Below are positions 16,788 through 25,482 of a DNA stretch of 64,000 bases, in pieces. A model generated the notes under the pieces. The model ran no database searches, was not told the DNA's origin, and saw only the letters and a list, made by a program, of their open reading frames with translations. The stretch lies in contig QAMM01000002.1 of the NCBI GenBank assembly GCA_003150405.1, positions 1 to 64,000 on the forward strand. The letters are read 5' to 3'. Made by a program: the position numbers and the translations under genes. Numbering within the stretch: position 1 is the first letter of the stretch; every line of letters begins with the position of its first letter. This stretch comes from Clostridiales bacterium. Lineage in GTDB: Bacteria > Bacillota > Clostridia > Oscillospirales > Ruminococcaceae.

Positions 16788-16962
16788 GAAAGCAGCAGCC
16801 GTTTGGGATGCGATTTGTTTTTTGTTGAATTTTTCTCAGCGGCGCAGCCCCTGCCACGTTTGCTGCCTGTCCAGGCATGCCCGACAGACAGCTAATCCGC
16901 TGTCCGCGGAATGGCGGTTGGATTTCGCCTTTCTACAAACCCGTTCTGAAAGGAGCTTTGCT

Positions 16963-17799
16963 ATGAAACTTGGCATTTCCTACTTTCCCAAACATTCTAC
17001 TCCGGAGGAATGGGGCGCTTTTTTCGAGCAGCTCGGTTGTACGGCTGCGGTTTGTCCAATTAAAGGAGATACCGACAGCGACATCATTTCCGCCTACCGG
17101 GAAGCTGCTGCACGCCACAATATCACCATTGCAGAGGTTGGAGTCTGGAACAGCCCTATTTCGGATGATCCATCTGCACGCGCCGAGGCACTTGCCTATG
17201 CCAAACGCCAGCTCCGCCTCGCCGATCAAATCGGCGCCAACTGCTGCGTCAATGTTTCCGGCTCCACCGGGCCAAACTGGTGCTTTGGCTGCAAAAAAGA
17301 CCGCACACCGGAGGGCTACCGCCGTATTGTAGAATCCATACAGGAGATCATCGACGACGTGCAGCCTCAAAACACCTACTACACCATCGAGTGCATGCCC
17401 ATTGTGCCGCCCACTTCGCCGGACGAATATTTGCAGCTTCTCAAAGACGTTGACCGGGAACGGTTTTCCGTGCATTTGGACCCCTTTAACATGATATTTA
17501 CTCCAGACCGTTATTTTTGGAATGCCGAATTTCTACATGAATGCTTTGAAAAACTTGGCCCGCAGATCAAAAGTATCCATGCGAAGGACGTCCTGCTGAC
17601 CCCGGAACTGACCTACTGTGTCCGGGAGGCATTTATTGGTAAAGGCGGGGTGGATTACACCGCCTTTCTCAACGAAATTGCGAAACTTCCGCCGGAAACT
17701 CCGCTGATTATCGAACACCGGGATACGCTGGAAGAATACCAGGAGGAACTGGCTTATATCCGCGCACTGGCAGAACAGCTTGGCATCAAGATTTGTTAG
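16963..17799 (+). CDS. Sugar phosphate isomerase/epimerase (TIM barrel)
   Basis: A 278-residue AP_endonuc_2-like TIM barrel. Conserved metal and substrate residues appear in Y-T-I-E-C-M-P, V-H-L-D-P-F-N, I-K-S-I-H-A-K-D and L-I-I-E-H-R-D (Glu, Asp, His, Glu). The substrate is unknown. ATG 16963 has GAAAGGAGC upstream. It is followed by a broken cupin gene and a NUDIX gene on the same strand. It is clearly diverged from the 257-residue isomerase at 10729. Confidence 0.75.
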   Translation: MKLGISYFPKHSTPEEWGAFFEQLGCTAAVCPIKGDTDSDIISAYREAAARHNITIAEVGVWNSPISDDPSARAEALAYAKRQLRLADQIGANCCVNVSGSTGPNWCFGCKKDRTPEGYRRIVESIQEIIDDVQPQNTYYTIECMPIVPPTSPDEYLQLLKDVDRERFSVHLDPFNMIFTPDRYFWNAEFLHECFEKLGPQIKSIHAKDVLLTPELTYCVREAFIGKGGVDYTAFLNEIAKLPPETPLIIEHRDTLEEYQEELAYIRALAEQLGIKIC

Positions 17800-17979
17800 C
17801 GCTGGTTTTCTCTCCGCTTATACAAAACACCGGCTGTAAACAAACGGTAGCGACCTATTAAAGCAGAGCGGCAACGTTATGCAGCGCCCCGGAAATACGG
17901 GAATACCATAAAACTGCCGTATATGTTTTTCCAGCAAAGAGAGACAAATGCACTGCATCTTTTTCCGGGAGGAATTTTT

Positions 17980-18312
17980 ATGACAATTGACTTCGAACAG
18001 CTTGATAAAACCATTCATTCCACAGTTTTATGGCGGTAAAAAAGAAGAAGCGGCCCGGATGTATACCAATGGACACAACAAAATGATGCTGGACCATTTA
18101 GAACCGGGGCCTCCATTGACCTGTACACACATCAAACCAGCAGTGAAATGATCTACATTTTAAGCGGCAGCGGAACCGCCCTATGTGATGGTGTTACAGA
18201 GGCAATGCAGCCCGGTTGCTTTCATTACTGCCCCAAAGGGCATACCCACAGCTTGATGAACACCGGAAGCGAACCGCTTCTCTTTTTTGCTGTTGTACCA
18301 GAACAGGAATAG
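17980..18312 (+). pseudogene. Cupin-domain protein gene with two frameshifts
   Basis: An ATG at 17980 after GGGAGGA starts M-T-I-D-F-E-Q-L-D-K and then shifts frame. The continuation P-F-I-P-Q-F-Y-G-G-K-K-E-E-A-A-R is in frame +2, and after L-E-P-G the reading moves to frame +3 (A-S-I-D-L-Y-T-H-Q-T-S-S-E-M-I-Y-I-L-S-G-S-G ... H-Y-C-P-K-G-H-T-H-S). That order is a complete small cupin. The first shift fits one extra A in an A4 run (about 18006-18009), the second one missing G in a G4 run (about 18101-18104). Both are homopolymer changes, so sequencing error is possible as well as real decay. Confidence 0.7.
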
Positions 18313-18334
18313 CCCAACCTTCGAAAGGAGTCGT

Positions 18335-18853
18335 ATGGAATACCTCGATTTATATGATCACGAGCGCCGTCCGCTCGGGCGTACCCTCGCGCGCGGAGAA
18401 CCTTTTGCAGAGGGTGAGTACCACATTGTCACCGCCGTATGGACGGTGAACAGCCGGGGACGTATTCTGCTTACGCTGCGTGCTCCTTCCAAACGCTATT
18501 ACCCCGGCCTGTGGGAAAACACCGGAGGCGCAGTGCAATCGGGTGAAACCAGCCGGAGCGCCGCCATTCGTGAGCTGTTTGAGGAAACCGGCATTCGGGC
18601 GGAACAGGATGAGCTTATTTTCATAAAAACCACCAAAGAAGCCAATTATTTTGCAGACACCTATCTGCTGTGCAAGGATCCGCCGCCAAGCGGCATTGTG
18701 CTCCAACCCAGCGAAACAGTAGACGCCAAATGGGTCGCATTGGACGAGCTTGACGCCATGATTGCCGTCGGGCAAATTGTTCCGCCCGCAGCCAGTCAGC
18801 TTGCGCCGGTACGGGACAAGCTGGAGGCGCTTGTCTTTTCTTGTACACACTGA
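18335..18853 (+). CDS. NUDIX hydrolase
   Basis: A 172-residue protein. The NUDIX box reads G-G-A-V-Q-S-G-E-T then R-E-L-F-E-E-T-G-I, matching Gx5Ex7REUxEExGU. The N-terminal part (Y-D-H-E-R-R-P-L-G-R-T-L) resembles the isopentenyl-diphosphate-isomerase-like NUDIX subgroup, but the substrate is unknown. ATG 18335 follows GAAAGGAG. It lies 22 nt after the broken cupin gene and was probably cotranscribed with it. Confidence 0.8.
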   Translation: MEYLDLYDHERRPLGRTLARGEPFAEGEYHIVTAVWTVNSRGRILLTLRAPSKRYYPGLWENTGGAVQSGETSRSAAIRELFEETGIRAEQDELIFIKTTKEANYFADTYLLCKDPPPSGIVLQPSETVDAKWVALDELDAMIAVGQIVPPAASQLAPVRDKLEALVFSCTH

Positions 18854-19123
18854 AAAGATAAGCCTAGCTTAGAATAAAACCGTGGTGATACTCTTTGGCA
18901 TTTCCGCATCTTTTTTGTCCAATTCCTGTCTTAGAATATTTTGCGTCATTATCCTGCACTGGTATGAAACAGTCTCCTTGCCGCCTAATACTAGTTCCGC
19001 CCGGCTGGCGCAGGCTTAAATCTTGTTCCCCGGTTTTCGCAAGAGCTTATCCGTCTGCCCAACCTTGTCAAACCGCACAAATCAATTTCATACTTTTTTG
19101 GTATAATTGCATACTCCTCTCTC

Positions 19124-19152
19124 TTGTTTCCGGCGATTTGTTGTGGTATAAT
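19124..19152 (+). promoter_or_regulatory. Promoter of the hyd maturation leader
   Basis: TTGTTT (19124-19129) and TATAAT (19147-19152) with a 17-nt spacer and an extended -10 TGG. A second TGG-TATAAT lies at 19264-19272 and could be an internal start. Another TATAAT is at 19102-19107. Confidence 0.6.
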
Positions 19153-19488
19153 AACCTCATAGTCTAGGCAGAAATTGAAGATTTCCGAGTCCTAGAAGAA
19201 TATTGTATCACTTACGCAAAACGGAAACCGTGTTGCGTGTAAGGTGGGCCTGTGGCCTGCATGTGGTATAATCATGGCAAATCAACCAGTATTCTGAAAA
19301 CAAAAGTATTTCAGGTATTTTTCGGAAACTGATTGAATTTAAAACGGCGGGAACAGCGGCCTCCTCTGCTTTTCCGGCCTACAGTCTATGCAAAACCCTG
19401 ACGGTCGGGATTGTACTCCGGGCGGGAAGGTGACGGCAGCGCAGAACAAGCGGGCATTTTTGTCCGCCCTGCACCACCAGACACTTCA

Positions 19489-19524
19489 AGCCGCCCGCAG
19501 AGGAATTTCCGTGGGCGGCTTTTT
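19489..19524 (+). terminator. Terminator/attenuator just upstream of the hyd maturation operon
   Basis: AGCCGCCC (19489-19496) pairs with GGGCGGCT (19513-19520), extendable by two pairs, and is followed by TTTT. It lies between the promoter(s) and the first gene, so it would either attenuate the operon or end a separate small RNA. Confidence 0.65.
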
Positions 19525-19553
19525 GCGTGGCAGCAAAGGAGATGAATAAATCA

Positions 19554-19808
19554 ATGGAAAAACGGCTCGGCGTTGTTGCCATCATTCTGGAAAACCGGGA
19601 TTACGCCGAACAGGTCAACGACATTTTGCACACCTATAACCAGCTCATTGTAGGACGAATGGGCATCCCATACAAGGAGCGGGGCGTCGCGGTTATTTCC
19701 CTCATTGTTGATGCAACCGGCGACGAGGTCAGCGCCCTCACCGGCAAGCTGGGCAGAATTGAAGGGGTTACGGTCAAATCCGCACTTGCAAAGGGGAATG
19801 CGCCTTGA
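19554..19808 (+). CDS. TM1266-family iron-only hydrogenase system regulator
   Basis: An 84-residue protein with a ferredoxin-like ACT/NikR-C fold pattern: R-L-G-V-V-A-I-I-L-E, then V-N-D-I-L-H-T-Y-N-Q-L-I-V-G-R-M-G-I-P and I-S-L-I-V-D-A-T. This is the TIGR03959 (TM1266) family found beside HydE/HydG/HydF. It has no DNA-binding domain; its role in the hydrogenase system is only inferred from context. ATG 19554 is preferred (AAGGAGATGA upstream). The stop overlaps the hydE TTG start. Confidence 0.85.
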   Translation: MEKRLGVVAIILENRDYAEQVNDILHTYNQLIVGRMGIPYKERGVAVISLIVDATGDEVSALTGKLGRIEGVTVKSALAKGNAP

Positions 19809-20857
19809 ACAACCGTATTGAATTGATTGAACGCATGGCCAAAGGGTACATCCCCACACCACAGGAACTGGCTCTGCTGACCTCCTGCGCAGACTCCACC
19901 GTGCTCGCCCGGCTGTACCAAACAGCGGATGAGGTGCGCAAAATCCACTGCGGCAATGCTGTACAGGTACGCGCCATCATTGAATTTTCCAATTACTGCC
20001 GCTGCGAGTGCGCCTACTGCGGCCTCCACGCGGGTAACCGGCAGGTGAAGCGCTACCGCATGAGCGGGGAAGAAATTCTCGCGGCGGCAAAAGAGGCGGT
20101 GGAGGCCGGGTACCAAACCGTCATTCTCCAAAGCGGGGAGGATTTATCCTATACCGCAGAGGAAATTGGCCGTCTGGTGCGGGAAATTAAAGCAATGGGG
20201 AAGGTCGCCGTCACTTTGAGCTGTGGCGAACGCCCGTTTGCAGATTATGCTTTCTGGCGCCGGTGCGGGGCGGATCGTTACCTGATCAAGCATGAGATTT
20301 CCGACCCAGAAATCTACAACCGGTACCATCCGCACAGCACCTTTCAGAACCGGATTGCCTGCCAGGCTGAACTATACCGGTTGGGCTACGAACTTGGCGG
20401 CGGCTTTATGACCGGTCTGCCCGGCCAAACTCCGCTGATTTTAGCGAACGATCTGCTGTTGCTCCAGCGAATGAAGGTGGCAATGGCGGGAATCGGCCCC
20501 TATATCTGCCACGGGGACACTGCGCTGCGCGGCAGTCCGGACGGTGACCCGGCCCTCACTTTACGGGTTGTTGCACTGGCGCGGCTGCTCTTGCCGGATG
20601 CAAACCTCCCTTCCACCACCGCACTCAATGTCAAAGGCGGGCTGCAAAACGCGCTCCACTGCGGCGCCAATGTCATTATGCAGAAGGCGACCCCCTTCCG
20701 GTACCGTGCGCTGTATGACATTTACCCCGGCCGGGACAGCAAGGATATTCCGTTAAAAGAGCAGTTCGCCGCCCTGCGGGAGCAGCTCGCGGTGCTCGGT
20801 CGCACCATTTATGGCGACAAAACGCCGCTGTCGTCCAAGACCGATGGTAAACCATGA
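19805..20857 (+). CDS. hydE: [FeFe] hydrogenase H-cluster radical SAM maturase HydE
   Basis: A 350-residue radical SAM enzyme. The cluster motif C-R-C-E-C-A-Y-C lies near residue 62 (CxxxCxxC) and is followed by G-L-H-A-G-N. HydE makes the Fe(CO)(CN)/dithiomethylamine precursor steps of the H-cluster together with HydG and HydF. The start is TTG 19805, with AAAGGGG 7 nt upstream and a one-codon overlap with the previous gene. It serves the hydrogenases encoded about 37 kb away at 56833-61193. Confidence 0.95.
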   Translation: MNNRIELIERMAKGYIPTPQELALLTSCADSTVLARLYQTADEVRKIHCGNAVQVRAIIEFSNYCRCECAYCGLHAGNRQVKRYRMSGEEILAAAKEAVEAGYQTVILQSGEDLSYTAEEIGRLVREIKAMGKVAVTLSCGERPFADYAFWRRCGADRYLIKHEISDPEIYNRYHPHSTFQNRIACQAELYRLGYELGGGFMTGLPGQTPLILANDLLLLQRMKVAMAGIGPYICHGDTALRGSPDGDPALTLRVVALARLLLPDANLPSTTALNVKGGLQNALHCGANVIMQKATPFRYRALYDIYPGRDSKDIPLKEQFAALREQLAVLGRTIYGDKTPLSSKTDGKP

Positions 20858-21098
20858 GAAATTCATTCGCGTGTCTTGCAGCGGTTTCGCTGTACAGCAT
20901 CTGTCTTACAATCCAACCTTTGCGGGGATTCCTGCAAAGTCAAATTTTTGCCGGTGTTTTCCGGCAGCAAACAGGAGAATCAGCAAACAAATTCCGGAAA
21001 GGATCCGGCACGCCGGGTACAGGCGCACTATATCGATTCAACCTTTATCCAGACGGGCAAAAACATTCCGGTCACTTTAGAAATGGAGATGCAAAACT

Positions 21099-22529
21099 AT
21101 GGCAAACATTAAATACGACCCTAAATCCTCGGTCGCAGAAGAATTCATCAATGACCAGGAGATTTTAGATACCATTGAATACGCAAAAGCAAATAAATCA
21201 AACCGCGAACTCATTTTTTCGCTCATCGAGCGGGCAAAGGACTGCAAGGGCCTGACCCACCGCGAGGCTGCTGTGTTGTTGGAATGCGACATTCCAGAGG
21301 CAAATGAGGCGATGAAAGAGGTCGCCATGAGCATTAAACAAAAGCTATATGGCAACCGCATTGTCATGTTTGCGCCGCTCTATCTTTCCAACTACTGCGT
21401 CAACGGCTGCACCTACTGCCCGTACCATTATAAAAACAAACATATTCCGCGCAAAAAGCTGACCCAGGAAGAAATCAAAAACGAGGTCATCGCCTTGCAG
21501 GATATGGGCCATAAACGCCTTGCCATTGAGTCGGGCGAGGACCCGGTCAACAACCCCATCGAGTACATTCTTGAGAGCATCAAGACCATTTACAGCATCA
21601 AGCACAAAAACGGCGCCATCCGCCGCGTCAACGTCAACATTGCGGCAACCACGGTGGAAAACTACCGCAAGCTCAAGGAAGCCGGAATTGGCACCTACAT
21701 CCTCTTCCAGGAGACCTACAACAAGAAAAACTACGAGCTGCTGCACCCTACAGGACCGAAACACAACTACGCCTATCACACCGAGGCGATGGACCGCGCC
21801 ATGGAGGGCGGCATTGACGACGTCGGCATTGGCGTACTGTTCGGTCTCGAGATGTACCGCTACGACTTTATCGGCCTTTTGATGCACGCAGAGCATCTGG
21901 AGGCGGCAAAGGGGGTCGGCCCCCACACCATCAGCGTGCCGCGCATCTGTCCGGCGGATGACATTGACAAGGCGGACTTCAAAAACGCCGTCCCGGATGA
22001 GATGTTCGAAAAAATCGTCGCCGTCATCCGCATTGCGGTACCCTACACCGGCATGATCATTTCCACCCGTGAATCCAAAGCGACCCGCGAGAAGGTGCTC
22101 AAATTGGGCATTTCCCAAATCAGCGGCGGTTCCCGCACCAGCGTCGGCGGTTATGTCGAGCCGGAACCGGAGGACGAAAACTCCGCCCAGTTTGACATCA
22201 GCGACACCCGCACCCTCGATGAAGTGGTGAACTGGCTCATCGACCTTGGGCACATTCCCAGCTTCTGCACCGCCTGCTACCGTGAAGGCCGCACCGGCGA
22301 CCGGTTTATGCAGCTCTGCAAATCCGGCCAGATCGCCAACTGCTGCCAGCCCAACGCCCTTATGACTCTGCGCGAATACCTGGACGACTACGCTTCGGAG
22401 GACACCCGCAGAAAAGGCCTTGCCCTGATGAATGTCGAGGTTGAGAAAATCCCGAATGAAAAGGTACGCGCTATTGCAAAACAGCACATCAATGACATTG
22501 ATGGCGGCATGCGCGATTTCCGCTTCTAA
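21099..22529 (+). CDS. hydG: [FeFe] hydrogenase H-cluster radical SAM maturase HydG
   Basis: A 476-residue tyrosine lyase that makes CO and CN- ligands for the H-cluster. The radical SAM motif C-V-N-G-C-T-Y-C is near residue 95. The C-terminal cluster segment C-T-A-C-Y-R-E-G-R-T-G and C-K-S-G-Q-I-A-N-C-C-Q-P-N-A binds the auxiliary [4Fe-4S]/dangler iron. ATG 21099 follows AAATGGAG. The 241 nt between hydE and hydG carry no supported gene. Confidence 0.97.
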   Translation: MANIKYDPKSSVAEEFINDQEILDTIEYAKANKSNRELIFSLIERAKDCKGLTHREAAVLLECDIPEANEAMKEVAMSIKQKLYGNRIVMFAPLYLSNYCVNGCTYCPYHYKNKHIPRKKLTQEEIKNEVIALQDMGHKRLAIESGEDPVNNPIEYILESIKTIYSIKHKNGAIRRVNVNIAATTVENYRKLKEAGIGTYILFQETYNKKNYELLHPTGPKHNYAYHTEAMDRAMEGGIDDVGIGVLFGLEMYRYDFIGLLMHAEHLEAAKGVGPHTISVPRICPADDIDKADFKNAVPDEMFEKIVAVIRIAVPYTGMIISTRESKATREKVLKLGISQISGGSRTSVGGYVEPEPEDENSAQFDISDTRTLDEVVNWLIDLGHIPSFCTACYREGRTGDRFMQLCKSGQIANCCQPNALMTLREYLDDYASEDTRRKGLALMNVEVEKIPNEKVRAIAKQHINDIDGGMRDFRF

Positions 22530-22545
22530 GCAACAGGAGGCTTTC

Positions 22546-23730
22546 ATGGCAACCTTAAACGAAACCCCAACCGCAAACCGGCTGCATATTGCATTCTTTG
22601 GCCGTACTAACAGCGGTAAATCCACCCTCATCAATACCCTGACCGGGCAGAACATCTCCTTGGTCTCACCGGTTTCCGGCACGACGACCGACCCGGTGAG
22701 CAAGGCAATGGAGCTGCTTCCCATTGGTCCGGTCGTCCTCATTGATACTGCCGGACTGGACGACACCAGTGAACTCGGCCCCATGCGCATCCAGAAGTCG
22801 ATGGAGGTCATCGGCAAGACCGATCTCGCGGTGCTGGTCATTCCCTCCACGCAGAAAGAGCTTGCTTTGGAACAAAAGCTCATTGTCCGGTTCCGTGAGA
22901 CGAAAACTCCAGTGATTGCGGTCTGCAACCTCATCAACAACGAGCCGCCGCAGTGGCAGCCGGAGGTTCTCGGCATACCGTTTCTCACGCTTGACGCCCG
23001 GCAGTCGGATCAAATAGCTGCACTCAAAGGGCTTATCATTGAGCACGCGGATTTTGATTTTGAATCCCCGTCCCTGTGCGGGGATTTGGTCAAGGCAGGT
23101 GATACCGTTGTCCTTGTGATGCCGCAGGACATTCAGGCGCCCAAAGGCCGGTTGATTCTGCCGCAGGTGCAGGTCACGCGGGATCTGCTCGACCTCAAAT
23201 GCCGGGTGGTAAGCGTGCTCACAAATGACCTCGCCCCAATGCTCAAGCTGCTGGTCACACCTCCCGCCCTTGTAATTACCGACTCGCAGGTGTTTCCCAT
23301 TGTCAACAAGGTGGTGCCGCCGGAAATCCCGCTCACATCGTTTTCCATCCTCATGGCGAAATTTAAGGGGGATATTCATGCAATGGTGCGCGGCGCGCAG
23401 GCCATCGCTTCACTCCGCCCCGGGGATAAGGTTCTTATTATGGAAGCCTGCACCCACCACGCCCTCAAAGGAGATATTGCGCGTGAAAAACTACCGAGCT
23501 GGTTAAACAACTATGCCGGCGGCGGACTGCAAATCGACACTTTTTCCGGCACGGGCTTTCCGGAGAATATCGGAGACTACAAGCTGGTGGTTCATTGCGG
23601 TGGCTGCATGCTCAACCGCAAAGGGATGCTCACCAAAATTGGCATGGCGGAACGTGCAGGTGTCCCGATGACCAATTTTGGCACTGCCATTGCCTTCATG
23701 AACGGCATACTCGACCGGGTTGTTTATTAA
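22546..23730 (+). CDS. hydF: [FeFe] hydrogenase maturation GTPase HydF
   Basis: A 394-residue scaffold GTPase that assembles the diiron subcluster and passes it to the hydrogenase. G1 is G-R-T-N-S-G-K-S-T, G3 D-T-A-G-L-D-D and G4-like C-N-L. The C-terminal cluster ligands appear in C-T-H-H and H-C-G-G-C. ATG 22546 follows CAGGAGG, 17 nt after hydG. Last gene of the operon, followed by a strong terminator. Confidence 0.95.
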   Translation: MATLNETPTANRLHIAFFGRTNSGKSTLINTLTGQNISLVSPVSGTTTDPVSKAMELLPIGPVVLIDTAGLDDTSELGPMRIQKSMEVIGKTDLAVLVIPSTQKELALEQKLIVRFRETKTPVIAVCNLINNEPPQWQPEVLGIPFLTLDARQSDQIAALKGLIIEHADFDFESPSLCGDLVKAGDTVVLVMPQDIQAPKGRLILPQVQVTRDLLDLKCRVVSVLTNDLAPMLKLLVTPPALVITDSQVFPIVNKVVPPEIPLTSFSILMAKFKGDIHAMVRGAQAIASLRPGDKVLIMEACTHHALKGDIAREKLPSWLNNYAGGGLQIDTFSGTGFPENIGDYKLVVHCGGCMLNRKGMLTKIGMAERAGVPMTNFGTAIAFMNGILDRVVY

Positions 23731-23780
23731 AACAGCTTGTACACCGTTTTCCACATAGCCCTAAAATCAATACAAGAAAA

Positions 23781-23814
23781 AGGAAGCTGTAAAATAAATA
23801 CAGCTTCCTTTTTT
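23781..23814 (+). terminator. Rho-independent terminator after hydF
   Basis: 11-bp perfect stem (23781-23791 with 23799-23809, AGGAAGCTGTA), 7-nt loop, six T. Confidence 0.9.
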
Positions 23815-24102
23815 GTCCACTTTTGTAAAAACTTTAGTTCTTTTTCTGCATTTCACAGGATAAAGTCCAAACCTTTTCTCCTTATAGGTTGCACGTTTTT
23901 GGGATTTTATTTATTCTTTCAGTATTATCTATAATATTATAAACTCTTCCGCATTTCTTTATATAAATAAAAATTCAGGTAGTAACCTTGCTAAAAAGAA
24001 GTATGCTTCAACAAAGCCAGAAATCTCCCAAGACAAAAAATACCTTTTTATACTTGCCTGAAATTGGTACGAATGGTACAATAAAAAGAGTTGGAACAGA
24101 AA

Positions 24103-24135
24103 AAAAGCAGGCCCTGTTCCCCGAGGCCTGCCTTT
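24103..24135. terminator. Bidirectional terminator-like hairpin in the hydF-araC interval
   Basis: AAAAGCAGGCC and GGCCTGCCTTTT pair around an 11-nt loop (stem 24107-24113 and 24125-24131). No gene upstream in either direction obviously needs it, so it may end an unrecognised small RNA between 23815 and 24100. Confidence 0.5.
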
Positions 24136-24175
24136 TCTTGAAAATAGCAGTTGTGTTTGGTACGTTTTTGTTGAA

Positions 24176-24343
24176 ATGTTGCAGCAAATAGTGGATTGCG
24201 TTCTGATTTTATTCAATGTTCGCTACAAATTGTGGTTCGTGAATATGGAAAAGGATGATGAAGGATATGTTGCGCAAAACAAAAAATATGTAGCGGGATC
24301 GTTACTGGAAGTACACAACCAGTTTGCTATTCTCAGCCAATAA
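24176..24343 (+). CDS. Possible 55-residue small protein or gene remnant
   Basis: ATG 24176 to TAA 24343 encodes 55 residues, including N-M-E-K-D-D-E-G-Y-V-A-Q-N-K-K-Y-V-A-G-S-L-L-E-V-H-N-Q. The composition looks protein-like, but there is no good SD and I do not recognise the family. It could be the end of a decayed gene. It lies between the hairpin at 24103-24135 and the araC promoter. Confidence 0.25.
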   Translation: MLQQIVDCVLILFNVRYKLWFVNMEKDDEGYVAQNKKYVAGSLLEVHNQFAILSQ

Positions 24344-24352
24344 ACTCGTAGC

Positions 24353-24380
24353 TTTACTTACTCATTTATTATGCTATAAT
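24353..24380 (+). promoter_or_regulatory. Promoter of the AraC-family gene with downstream palindrome
   Basis: TTTACT (24353-24358) and TATAAT (24375-24380) with a 16-nt spacer. A 9-bp inverted repeat (TTCTATAAT 24394-24402, ATTATAGAA 24413-24421) lies just after the likely start site and could be an operator. Confidence 0.5.
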
Positions 24381-24458
24381 AATAACAGATAGATTCTATA
24401 ATTTCTTATATTATTATAGAAAAATATAATACGATTCTGTCAATCTGGGAGGTCAGGC

Positions 24459-25370
24459 ATGAAAAACATTCGTAGAAGGTTTGAACAGCCACATGGCACA
24501 CCGGATTTCCCTGTCCGCGTATTCTCGCTCAACAGCATCGGTGTGGAAGGCGTCACCTTTTGTAATTGGCACAGCGACCATGAAATTATTTATGTGGAAA
24601 AAGGTGAGATAGAATTTCACGTCGATTCCCTTCACACCACCCTGTATGAAGGTCAATGCGCTATTGTTGACGGCGAGCGCATTCATCACCTGCGGTATAA
24701 AAACCGCAGCATTGGCTTGGGATATATTATCTGGTTTGATCCAGGTATTGTCAACCTCAGCGGAAGCGAAAGGTGCCAAAAACAATACATTAGCCCGCTG
24801 CTCGGCGGAAAATATCAAATTCAAGAGGTATTTACCGGTGCAACCGAAGCTGAACAGCGCATCATCAACAGTGTAACTTCTATTCACGATCTCTTTGCAG
24901 AACAGACGCCCGGTTTTGAACTAAAGGTTGTTGCAGAACTGCTCTCCATTCTTTATGAGGCGGTTGCCAATCACTATTATCATCCCAGTCTCGGTATGCC
25001 GGCTACTCCGGCCTATGAGCAAAGCGAGCGCCTTAAACGGGTTTTCACCTATATCGACGAGCATTACAGTGAACGCATTTATGTTTCCGATCTTGCCAAC
25101 GTCCTCAGCATGAGCACCGACAACTTTTTTAAATATTTTAAAGAATTTACCCAGATGACCCCTACCGAATACATCAACCATTATCGTATTGGGCAGGCAG
25201 AAAATTTGCTCAAGACCACCGATCTACCAGTTACCGATATTTCGCTTTCTACTGGTTTTGATAATGTCAGTTACTTTATTAAAACCTTTAAGAAATTAAT
25301 GGGAATTACACCGAACCGTTATCGTAAAGCAAACGAAATGACAGAACCGTTGGAAGAAGAACTTCCATAG
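24459..25370 (+). CDS. AraC-family transcriptional regulator
   Basis: A 303-residue protein. The N-terminal cupin-like sensor (about residues 20-110) has N-W-H-S-D-H-E-I-I-Y-V-E-K-G-E-I-E-F. The C-terminal double HTH (about 185-290) has I-Y-V-S-D-L-A-N-V-L-S-M-S-T-D-N-F-F-K-Y-F and I-S-L-S-T-G-F-D-N-V-S-Y-F-I-K-T-F-K-K. Cupin AraC proteins usually sense sugars or small metabolites. It lies 273 bp upstream of the NRPS gene on the same strand but is separated by a terminator. Its role as a regulator of that operon is inferred from position. ATG 24459 follows GGGAGG. Confidence 0.85.
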   Translation: MKNIRRRFEQPHGTPDFPVRVFSLNSIGVEGVTFCNWHSDHEIIYVEKGEIEFHVDSLHTTLYEGQCAIVDGERIHHLRYKNRSIGLGYIIWFDPGIVNLSGSERCQKQYISPLLGGKYQIQEVFTGATEAEQRIINSVTSIHDLFAEQTPGFELKVVAELLSILYEAVANHYYHPSLGMPATPAYEQSERLKRVFTYIDEHYSERIYVSDLANVLSMSTDNFFKYFKEFTQMTPTEYINHYRIGQAENLLKTTDLPVTDISLSTGFDNVSYFIKTFKKLMGITPNRYRKANEMTEPLEEELP

Positions 25371-25385
25371 CCCGAATATTTTTGC

Positions 25386-25422
25386 CACACAGGTCTGGTT
25401 TAGACCTGTGTGCATTTTTTTT
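25386..25422 (+). terminator. Rho-independent terminator after the AraC gene
   Basis: 11-bp perfect stem (25386-25396 with 25402-25412, CACACAGGTCT), 5-nt loop, then CA and a run of eight T. Confidence 0.9.
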
Positions 25423-25482
25423 GCAGTTTTAATGTATATTTTGTTTTAAACACAGGCAGATTTTTGGAAAATTTTGCCTGAA

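Larger units (their letters stand above)
18854..19553 (+). other. 700-nt gene-free region with a structured leader before the hyd maturation operon
   Basis: No ORF here is supported. The right part looks like a regulated leader. There is a promoter at 19124-19152, a long hairpin at 19211-19243 (CTTACGCAAAACGG with CCGTGTTGCGTGTAAG), a second extended -10 at 19264-19272, and GC-rich helices between 19340 and 19480. A terminator-like hairpin ends at 19524, 30 nt before the first start codon. I compared the conserved cores of FMN, TPP, SAM, cobalamin, Moco, ZTP, c-di-GMP and T-box leaders from memory and none fits. Confidence 0.45.

Noticed and set aside
19340..19480. SRP RNA, FMN or cobalamin riboswitch candidate in the hyd leader
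   Set aside because: Fragments such as GGGAAGGTGACGGCAGC look suggestive, but the conserved loops and order of those RNAs are missing. Reported only as an unidentified leader.
20858..21098. Small ORFs between hydE and hydG
   Set aside because: The frames overlap hydG or lack SDs and resemble no protein.
21345..22988. 547-codon minus-strand ORF opposite hydG and hydF
   Set aside because: hydG and hydF on the plus strand have complete family motifs. The antisense frame shows no domain and crosses two genes.
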